Source: Asparagopsis taxiformis (lineage: Eukaryota > Rhodophyta > Florideophyceae > Bonnemaisoniales > Bonnemaisoniaceae). From it: a stretch of DNA of 64,000 bases. The position numbers and the translations under genes were made by a program. Where the stretch lies: positions 1 through 64,000 of the forward strand of contig JALQPE010000343.1 in NCBI GenBank assembly GCA_030407315.1, in the 5' to 3' direction. The notes beneath the pieces are model-generated. The model was not told where the DNA came from. It searched no databases and worked only from the letters and a program-made list of their open reading frames with translations. Positions within the stretch are counted from its first letter, which is position 1. Every line of letters begins with the position of its first letter. Shown one piece after another: positions 54,909 through 64,000 of this stretch.

Positions 54909-57149
54909 TCAGAGAAATCCTATGGAAGCCCTTATTGTCTTCTTGTCATTAGCGCTAATTCTATTGTCTCTTTTCAAAGATGAGAATCTTACCAGCACGG
55001 TTTCCACACTTATTGTTTGTCTGAACGGAACCCGTCTCCCTTTCACCATCGTTGTGCTGACAGTATATTGCGCATCGAACAAGTTTTCATATTGATTATA
55101 TGGTTCATACCAAGTGATAGAAAGAGTTGACGCTACCCCATCTTCCGTCCGCGAACTGACAGAGAAAATCTCTGCAATCCAGAACTGACAACGTTCGTCG
55201 TTTGTCTTAACGGCAACCATTTCTCCGGGATTGTACTCAAAATCAAATCTTGGTTCAGAAACTACCTTGCACTCTGAAGTTTCATTCCTTTCTATGTCGG
55301 CGTCTGCAACGTAATTAGTCTCAAACGTCCTGCTCTGATCCCAATGGAACTGTTCTTCTCTTGTATTGTAGATCCGATCCCTCAGCGATCTCAGAGACTC
55401 CATTTTCGAAGTAGAAGCAATTCTTTCTTCATTGGATTCCAGACATTTGTTAATATTCACCACGTTATCTGGTGCTTCGAGAAATGTAGGAGGTGTCTTG
55501 TGCAGCGAAGGAACAAACTTCAGAAACCCAGACTCCGCGTTTCTGATGTTAAGTGGAATCCAGTTGTCCTCACTGTTGACACGGACTAAGCATCTGGTTT
55601 CGTGATAGTTTTTGATCCCCATCGAAACAGATGGATCTCCACCAGTTCCAGAACCCCGACATAATTTGAAATATCGGTAATGACTGAACGAACTTATCTT
55701 ATGCAAACAACTCTGGGAAACGCATAAAGCAGAAAAATTCGCCATACGGAGCATCTGTGACACATATGGTCGAGGAGTATATGACTCTCTCAACTGCTCT
55801 ATCATGTTCTCCATTGTGATAGCTTTGTTGATCCGCAATCGTTGCGAAGTGCGACTAAAGCATTGGTCTATGTCGCAGTGAGTATGGCCAATAGGGAGGA
55901 ACGATACAACTATCTCCTCAAATATATTCCGTGCAATCAACATTTCGAGATACGCGAGAATAAATCTATTTTTGTTCTCGCGGGTGCAATTATCCAACTG
56001 AAGAAACATAGTAGGCGGTAGCTTGCTATCAGTGTCCACCTTGCGTTGAAGGACTCGGTGAATGGTCTCAATCACGTGGTTGCCACCAGTTTCATATTCT
56101 TCTGTCAGCAGAAAAAGAGTCAGATGGTTACACGGACCGTGCTCGAGAGCTCCAACGAGTTTGACTTTGATTTTCTCCCCTCGCGAAGATTTGGTGCCAA
56201 AAACATAATGGGCTATTCCAAAAGCTGACTGATCAGCTCCATCAATGACAAACGAGCAGAAAAAAGATGGATTTCGCTGCGCTTTCATGCGATTGTTCTC
56301 GTAAGCCATCCGTTCCTTTCTTATAAAGCTGAGATGCATTCTGTGTCGCTCACGAAGCACTGCAGACCTTTCCTCGTTTAGTCCACATCTACTCAGCCCC
56401 GATCTGAGGAATTCGCACTCACTACATTTTGCAAAACGGTGGTGTTTTCTTACCTTGATAGTACTGCAATCCTGCTTCCAGACACGCAGAAAGTAGCTTT
56501 CACTAGGTGGTAACGGGTTTTGTTCCTTTCCATGCACATGGGAGAAGTCCTCCAGAAACTTTCTGTATACAGTAGACTTGTTGAAAAATGGAAGATGTTG
56601 TTCAACTCTGTCGGGCATGAGTTGTGCGGTTGTCTCAGCAAGTGTCTTCAGGAAGTTGACTATCAAACATTTCCTGTCTGCATTCCCTCGGGATTCTCTA
56701 TGCATGGGAGAAATAGAACCAGAAGCAGCTGCAGATGGAGTTCCTTTAATACAGCTTTGAAGCGTCTTCGAAAATCCCAGACCATTTGCCAGGAAACGAC
56801 TGCAAACTCGATCGCCATTGAATAGGAATAAATTGTCTTCCGCCTAAAACATTGATATCAATATTCTTTTCCTTTCTGCACGGCTCACAGAGGATATACG
56901 TTTGAATTGAGCGAATGCATAGTGCCTATCAACAGCTTCAAAGCATTTAAGCTTCTTGCAGCATGATAAATTGTTCTGGAAGGGATTACTCTTCATCTGT
57001 AACGCTTTCGTTCGTTTTGCTCGAAGCGCACTGATATTGACATCAGTTACCTCCTTGCGACGGTTGTAGTGGTAACGCCTTGTTTCTCGTTTTCGATTGC
57101 CGTTTGGCAAAGGATTTGAAGCTCGTGAGGTATCTCCAGATAATTCCAT
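54909..57149 (-). pseudogene. DUF7869-type DDE transposase
   Basis: 745 codons in one frame from ATG at 57149, interrupted only by TAG at 56846-56844. The N-terminal part has KCFEAVDRHYAFAQFKRISS and, after the TAG, NGDRVCSRFLANGLGFSKT, as in this family. The catalytic core shows the acidic residues in FVIDGADQSAFG (first Asp, about 56235), FLQLDNCTRENKNRF (second Asp, about 56000) and PIGHTHCDIDQCFSRTSQRL (about 55890-55830). DUF7869 proteins are widespread, poorly studied transposase-like proteins. The last 150 residues include a putative reader-like fold (PGEMVAVKTNDERCQFWIAE). The gene is divergent from the ParB-methylase gene at 58728. Apart from the single stop it looks well kept. No terminal inverted repeats were found by eye. 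Confidence 0.8.
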
Positions 57150-57249
57150 CTTATCCGCTCGTGTTTCAGTCCGATTGATTTGGGGAAATACTCGGATACT
57201 CGTCGTGACAGCACCAGACTCAGGCTTCTTTGTTGATGAGAACTCCTCA

Positions 57250-58727
57250 TGAAGTTAAAAGGAAATACCTTCTTTTATACTCTCATTTGGTGAACAATCT
57301 TTCTAACCTGAATGTGTTCAAACAGATCTAGATCAAGGAGATTCATGACCAAATGTAGTTTTACTGTCAGCTCAAGCTCGCAACGACAAGATATAGACAG
57401 GAACGTCTCAAATTTCAGGACACTTGCGATATGATGAGATCAACCTGTACGTATATGTGGTGAAATATGCTGAACGCGTATAGGAGCTTTTATGAGCCGT
57501 TTCTGATCTTCTGCCGGATGATCATCCCTTTCCAACCGTTTGATTTCAATATGTCATGACATGAACGACTTCATTCTTTAATTTCAATAGCCGATCGATA
57601 TGTCAATATAAAACTGACAACTGCATTCAATTTATGCTTCGTCGAGTCTTCGTTTCATCCATGATCGGGCACACGGAATACTATTTGTGTCAGCAGTCAA
57701 CCTTTTCCGTAATGAAAATTTTGTATATGTACAACAGGAGAATGTTTAAGGACGCTTCATACGTTGGAAAGAATGGAAGATAATCAAGTGAGAGTGGACT
57801 AAGGAATTTGAACTGTCATTCTGGAATGAAAACACCGAAGTATGGCTCTATTTCCAAGGACTGAAAATTTCTGAAGCCCTTTGTGCCAGTGGATGTCTGC
57901 ACGTACATACCCACGTGGACATGTCCACTCTCTTGGATACAAGTAAGTAAATATCCCCAACGATATTAGCAGCGTCTTTCTGCTGATGGGCCAATCGACC
58001 TTGCACCATTCACGGGACGTACATCATCCATTGCGTACATATCTACATGGACATATCCGTTCTCTTGGATTTATGCAAGAAAATACCCACAAAGATATCA
58101 GCAGCTTCGTACTGATTATGGGCCAGTCGAACTTGCGCCATTCACTTCACGTACGTCATCCGCTGCCAGTGAGTTATCAACGTGGCTGTTACACAGCATT
58201 ACAGCCCACGCCATTCTCACGTTGTGATGATACATCATTTAAGGCCCGCTGAGCTGCTTCATATCTATCAATGCTTACACACATCGAGTGACTTGTAAAT
58301 TATAGTAATTGTGTCATCTCAATATGAAAGTATAGATGGATGACAACTACATCTCCATGGGCTTTCGAAAACACATATTTGAATCACTCTGTCGATATTG
58401 CTGTATGCGCAAAGATGCAGTTCTCCCTCGGGACATCTAATTGCGTGTTCACGACGCATTTCAGGAGTACATGACATCATATCACTACAGATGAACGAAA
58501 GAACAATACGTTTATGGAACGCGCGAATATTTTCAGTTCGTTAGAGCCTTTCAGGTCATCTCAATATTGGAACATAGATACATTTGACTTCATTCTGTTC
58601 GTGCAATAAATTCCAATAAAGTACCCTGAAACTGGCACTTTTTCATTGAGGGGAATGCTCCTTCACCTTGATGATGCCAAATAACTTCATCTAACCATCA
58701 ATCAATCATCTCCTTCCGAAGTTAAAC
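57250..58727. repeat. Divergent intergenic region with a ~130-bp tandem duplication
   Basis: 57897-58035 and 58037-58165 are diverged direct copies (CTCTCTTGGATACAAG / CTCTCTTGGATTTATG, TGGGCCAATCGACC / TGGGCCAGTCGAAC). GTGGACATGTCCAC near 57918 is a perfect 14-base palindrome. The region must hold the promoters of both flanking genes, but I see no certain TATA box. Confidence 0.55.
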
Positions 58728-60993
58728 ATGGGCAGAACTACAGGAAGAGAATCGGCTCGAAAGAGAGCTGCACAACCCCGACCATCCCTTAAAAAGGTGA
58801 ACATCATGTTCGCTGATATTGAAGACAACAGTGTTATGCATTCAGTCGATCCCCGTGCTTGCATCCCCCTAACAAATCCTCGAACGATATCTACCTCTGG
58901 TTTGAATCGCCTGGAACACAGCTTCAGATGGATCTCAAACTTCGACAACTTCACCAGGATATAGTGCTGCGGGAGGAAAAGCTGTCGTTATACGACTAGA
59001 AGGTGCGTTCGCCCACTATCCCAAGACCTATTTCACTGAAGTGAAATGTATGGCAGCATCAGAGATTGACATATTGATGAAAGAGACATCTGAGTGGTTT
59101 GGTGTTGTGGACGGGCATCATAGACTTTTGGTCATTCAACGACTCATGGAGCGGAGACCTGAGCAATGGTGCGGATTTCAATGGAATGTTCTGCTTATTC
59201 AACCCGCTCCCCTGGAAAAGCTTCGTGCGTACGCTAGAGCACGAAATGCCCTACAAGAAGACACTTTCATTAAGAAAACATCAGTGTATGACATTATGAG
59301 AGCACTTAAAGGCGATGCAAATACCCTCATCCGAGAGAAAAGCCTTGACAAGGAAAACTTACCCAAAGGATTTATATCTGATGTAGCGGATTTATACGCT
59401 GGTGGGAAAGGAAGATCCACGAACACACAGAAACAGCTAGCTGGGTGTGTCATACGTCTTTCGGATGCTGTAATGGATACAATCCGTGACATTGTCAATG
59501 GAGAATTCATTGATCTTGCAAAGGCATTCAACAAACGCTCTTCTTGCTTCAGTGGGGTCTCCTTGAAAGATGGATATTCTCTAGAGTGCAGGGTCTATAT
59601 TGACATGATATCTACAAATACTCTAAAAGGATCTTCAGCGTTCATGTCTGCCTGCGAGGTAGACCAGATTAATGTATTGTACCGTGTACAGCGGCACTGC
59701 AGGGATCACTCTTTCAAGAGCATCCATGCGACAGTAATGCAGAAGCAGGTGATAGCTGCAAAGGCAGCTCGTCTCGAGGCCGAAAAGTTCGAGAGGTTCA
59801 TGGATACTGGAGGAAAATGGCCAAAAGAGCTGGAGCTGGCTCGCAGAAATCTATTGCAAACTACTATTCTCGACGAAGATGTGGAAAAAAATAATGGAAA
59901 TGATAATGAGCTGTTACCCTCTCTCCTCAACATACATTCTACTGCATTCCCTTCGAAGCATTATTGGAGACTCAAGAAGTACCAAGCACAAACCAATTCG
60001 TCCCCAGGAGAGGAAATAAATAGCTCTCATCCGCAAGAAAACAATGAAGCTGAGCTTCTTCCGAATGAAGGGGATGCACGAGAGCCAATGAAGGAGGCGG
60101 AAATGAATCAAACTGCGTGCCCTCATCCAGTTGCTCTTGATGAAAACGAAGTTCCTATGAGGGAAGATAGTGATATCGTGCACGGAGAGGCCACTACAGA
60201 CGGAGAGATTGGGGATGTACATCGGTCTAAGAGGAAATCTAAAAAGCGCCAAGCACCTCCAGGAGAATTACTGCTTGCTTCATCGTGCCCATCAGAAAAC
60301 TCTAACGACAGGTTGGAAACAGAAAGGGAGAAACGCGAGTCATGTCCTATCGAAGTTCTCAAAAGCGCACGAATGCAATGTTACCAGATGTCCTGGCAGC
60401 AATATCAAAATACCGTTGCAATAGACGATCAATGTTTTGACTTAATCCTCACCGACCCTCCATACTGTCTTAAACCTAATGCTTCTCGAACGGGGAAAAA
60501 TTACAGTGACTATATCGATGACCGGGAGATGAAGTCATTTGCTCAGTTATGCCGGAGAATGATCAAACCGGGAGGTCACGTGGTTATATTTTCTTCATTT
60601 CTTCTCATGTCGAGATGGTTTGAAGCATTTGGTTCTACAGACATGACTATTATGTCTCATCCGTTGACAATCATCAAGGACAGTTCTGGCCTCCAGCGCA
60701 CAAGAAATGTCTCTTTTCCCCAAAACGCCTTTGAGTATGCTCTGGTCGTCAGGGCAGCTGGAAGGCACCCCAATGGATTTTCAGTGGACTTGGAATCCCA
60801 ATACTGCTTGTTGAGACCATCTCATCATCGAAAGTTCAACGTGATCGACCGTGTTCCTATCGCTAGAAACAAGCTCACATACCCCACTAGGAAGGCACGA
60901 AATGCGCTGAGAACAGTGAAACAGTGTTTTATTGTGTCACCAAACACTGTTCATGGAACAAGAAGAGCACTGTTCAGAGAACAGTATATTTAA
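58728..60993 (+). pseudogene. ParB-domain / DPPY DNA methylase, N-terminal frames broken, C terminus truncated
   Basis: The main frame is 650 codons (59041-60993), open upstream to about 58925. Upstream pieces lie in two other frames (MGRTTGRESARKRAAQPRPS from 58728; LRQLHQDIVLREEKLSLYD near 58975). WFGVVDGHHRLLVIQRLMER (about 59095-59155) is a ParB/Srx motif. A long basic linker follows (RSKRKSKKRQ, nuclear-signal-like). DPPY is at 60454-60465 in DLILTDPPYCL, then MIKPGGHVVIFSSFLLMSRW. The methylase half aligns with that at 50131-49860. The FxGxG SAM-binding block that should come next is missing; the frame runs into palindromic repeats and stops. ParB-methylase fusions are typical of bacteria and phages, which suggests old lateral transfer. 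The protein as encoded here would lack a full SAM site. Confidence 0.75.
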
Positions 60994-62110
60994 AACTGAG
61001 AATAGTATGGACAATATCCAGAACGATATTTCAAACATGAGAAACGATGAAGACTGTTCCTGAGAGTGCTGTATTGGACAGCCAGGAACCAATCATACTG
61101 TTCTAAGAACACTATGTTTACATACTGGGACAGTAATCATTGTTCTGGGAACAGTGTGGTTGAGTACCCGGAACAGCTTCGAATACTCCAGGAAGTATAC
61201 AAACGACACCACATGAACGGTGTAGACTGACGTAATGTCGAAACTGCGAACAATAACAACCGTTCTGTGGAGCAATGTAGTGAGAGGAGCAAAACGGAAC
61301 ATAGCGTTCGTGGAAAAGTGAACTTGGGAACAGGAACGACAAGGATTATTATAGGAATACAGACATGGAACGCAACAAAACAGCAAAGACAGTCCCTGAA
61401 GTGGTATAGATGGAAACTGGGATCACCGAAGATTGATCCGGAGCCAGCGTGCATAGAAACCAGGAACACTGTTGAAAGGCCTGGGAACAATGAATCCAAC
61501 TAACAAGGACACCATATACTGTCCTGGGAAGAGCAAAAAAGACGGCATGGATTATCACAGACTGTTCTTGGAATACTAAAGGAGCAATATAGAGACGATG
61601 ATGGATGTTCCATGAACAGTGATAAGTGTAGAGAGGTTCAGTAGAGACTGTTCCCGGAGATGAAGAAGTATATAGCCAGGAACAGCACATACCGGCAGAG
61701 GAATACTAAGAAGTGTATTCAAGAAACCCGCGGACAATTCCCAGAACGGTGTTTTGAGGAGCCGAGAACGGTGTAGACTGTTCTGTGAAGTAAGAAAGTC
61801 GGAACCTGGAACATCACGGACCGTACCAAGAAGAGCCTGAGAAGTTCTGAGAACAGTGAACATCGAAATGGGGAACAATAGAGAGCGTTCTGTGATTAAT
61901 GGAAGTTGAAGTCATGAACAGTATATATCGTTCCAGGAACAATGCCACTCGAAAACAGGAACGTCATAAATTGCTCTGGGACCACTATCCCTAAAAGAAA
62001 TGGATGCTGTGCACCGTTCTAGGAGCTCTAAATTACGGAACCAGAACTACCATAACGGTGTAAATTGAAACCTAATTTTCAAACTAGAAATGCCACAATG
62101 TGCTCTGGGA
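60925..62110. repeat. Array of degenerate palindromes, core ACTGTTCTNNGAACAGT
   Basis: About twenty-five full or half sites are spaced irregularly over 1.2 kb. Examples are ACTGTTCAGAGAACAGT (60980), TGTTCTAAGAACA (61098), TGTTCTGGGAACAGT (61141), TGTTCCATGAACA (61608), GTTCTGAGAAC (61844) and CGTTCCAGGAAC (61932). The first units form the last codons of the methylase frame. The different core from the 26945 array shows independent origin with the same design. Confidence 0.75.
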
Positions 62111-64000
62111 ACATTAGATTTCGGGATGTTTTGAAGACAGATATGGTAAAGAAGTGTAGGTGTATAGGAAACAGAAGCTCTGAAGCAATATTTATTGGGA
62201 AGGAAAGATCACCATAGCTATATTAACGATAATGAAGAGTAATAGATGCATCACCAAAACAGTATCCGGCTCTTGGTATTTAAATTTTGAGATGGAGGGA
62301 GTGTGGTTGATGTACAGACTGTGGAGAGAATGAAGAAATGTACAAGGAAAGAAAAGAATTGGTGAGCCTGGGTAATGATATTGGAGAGTGATATCAGGAA
62401 ACACCGGTTGCATAACCACTGGCGGGTTTATGAGCGTCTGAGAATGGTGAGTACAAATCCACGGACGGACACAATCTCATGCCATGAACAAGTAGTAAAG
62501 TACCAACGAAATATGGTTACTTGAAGGGAGCAAAATAGTTTGAAAGTAGTGCTGTCTCCATTGAATCGATCAATGCGCATTCGGAGTTGGGATAAATGTG
62601 AGTCGGCAAAATCATACAATGATGAAGATGATATGTGAAGTAGTTGATTGATGAGGAAAATGAACCTGCAAAGAAGCGTGCAACAGGTAGAAGGTGTTCG
62701 GAACGATAGTGTCAGGAAATTGCATGAGCGAAATTTTCCTGGAGAGAGGTTATTGAGTTCTCTCTCTATTTATATGAGGCAAGAAGGAGTGGAGGATCGT
62801 CTAGGAGCAGAATTGGGAACTTGCGGCAGGTGTCAGGAGTAGAGAAAAACCTAGGTTCGTGGGCTGAGTGATTTGGCAAGCTTGTTGGTCGTTGGCCCGG
62901 AAGACACAATGTGAATTGGGACGTACAACTTGCCAGCGGTTTGTATCGCTTGCCAAGTCACAGCTGTGAACGGTGGAACTCAATCATCTGTCAATTTATT
63001 TGAGTAGACTGGCCTGGCAATACAATCATGGTTGAATATTAAAAATAGAATCATCGTAGAAAGGAGGAAATAACCACTCTCACGCCCTGTTGAAGCAATG
63101 ACCTGGCACAGTCTGGGAACATTAATGCCAAGTGATATAGAAGTTTGTGATGACGGTTAGAGATACGCCTTGGGATGTGTGTGATGTGGCCCGTATTAGG
63201 TACTGTGGAAAACCCATGATGGAGGATGTCATCGGCAGGAGAACCTCTGACAAGCATGTGTGTTTGTCGGTATATTGATTGGTATGCACAGCAGTGAAAC
63301 ATGAGATGGAGGGCTGCAGTTGTTGAAGAGACCATGGGTTGCACAACCAATGACAGCTGAGGGCAGCGGTTTAGCGCAAATGTAGTTTAGCTGGAGAAGG
63401 AAAGCCTCAGACGTCGGAGGATTTCCTTCTCAAGTGCACTTGCATTTCATGAAATGCAAGAAAGAAAGAAAGCTGCACCTTTCACGCGAGAATAGAAGAG
63501 CGTCAAAATATGCAAGGGCTGCCTAATGTAACCAATTTATCGTAATAGAACGATGGCAGTTGTTTCGAAACCAGTGACGAACACACATAAGCAGAAACAG
63601 GTTTTGAAACCGGTGACTGCCGAAACGAATTGTATATTTCGGGTTGTGGATCAGTACAGTTTATGCCGTTCTAGGAGGGTAACCCAGGGATCTATCTACG
63701 ACGTAATGTGAAACGCCATCCAGGAGTGCTGATAAGTGGCTGACCTGGTGGAGGGTATTGTTTGCAGAACATTTGTGTTCTGTGGAACATGCATGTATAG
63801 TTGCAACTCGAATCACGGAAGAAGTGAGGCGTAAAAGCTGTAAGCCAGATGTCCTAGCATGTACAACCGTGGAACCTTTCGAAAGGATGCGGGGAAAGGG
63901 CCACACCGCTGCGAACGGCACAGAAGTTCCACCCTCTATATCAACACTAAGAATTGAGCATACCAGGAAGGTATATGCCTTGCTTATGTCGAAGAAGAAG
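62111..64000. other. Intergenic, no recognised gene
   Basis: A perfect 22-base palindrome lies at 63439-63460. TTTCGAAACCAGTGAC and TTTTGAAACCGGTGAC (63560-63625) form another small palindromic pair. A minus-strand frame at 63051-63350 resembles no family I know. Confidence 0.45.

Noticed and set aside
61093..61878. Several minus-strand open frames of 70-120 codons
   Set aside because: They are translations of the TGTTC-GAACA palindrome array, repeating V-P-R/T-V-L strings. Not a gene.
1..64000. tRNA, rRNA or other structural RNA genes
   Set aside because: No T-arm GGTTCGAATCC-type box with a matching A box, and no rRNA-like conserved stretch was noticed on reading both strands.

Overview
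The window is nuclear DNA of a eukaryote with compact, mostly intronless genes and a very heavy load of mobile elements. No marker gene fixes the species. My best guess from overall style is a red alga such as Chondrus: a one-exon 1,523-residue secreted malectin/IPT protein, Ty3-type chromodomain retroelements nested in each other, and transposons carrying prokaryote-type DNA methylases. That is inference only.

Layout. 1-11755: a decayed Ty3/gypsy element on the + strand (family A), cut by the window start, with gag, protease, RT, RNase H, integrase and chromodomain, then a long ORF on the opposite strand, then its 3' LTR. 11756-13147: the 3' end of a second Ty3 family (B). 13148-16300: no recognised gene. 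16301-20872 (-): the one clearly intact host-type gene. 21200-23500: decayed, little recognisable. 23545-26990: a Ty1/copia relic split by a solo family B LTR that is itself split by a solo family A LTR. 26945-27665: an array of degenerate short palindromes.

28967-33555 and 48559-50131 (-): in order of transcription, a DPPY-type DNA methylase fused to a SET domain, a 2OG-Fe(II) dioxygenase, and a Tnp2-like transposase. The cassette is split by a 15-kb family B Ty3 element (33555-48558, target-site duplication TTGTT) that landed in the last few codons of the methylase-SET gene. That element also carries a long antisense ORF and two solo family A LTRs.

50100-53240: a cluster of GGACGTCC-cored palindromes and duplicated units. 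54909-57149 (-): a DUF7869-type transposase. 58728-60993 (+): a ParB-domain plus DPPY methylase gene, divergent from the transposase and cut short by a second palindrome array (60925-62110). 62110-64000: no recognised gene.

How it fits together: two transposase-bearing loci each sit beside a paralogous DNA methylase, one joined to SET and near an oxygenase, the other joined to ParB. This looks like mobile elements that carry their own DNA/chromatin modification enzymes. All these genes except the malectin gene show stops, frameshifts or truncations, so the copies here are probably relics of systems that may be intact elsewhere in the genome.
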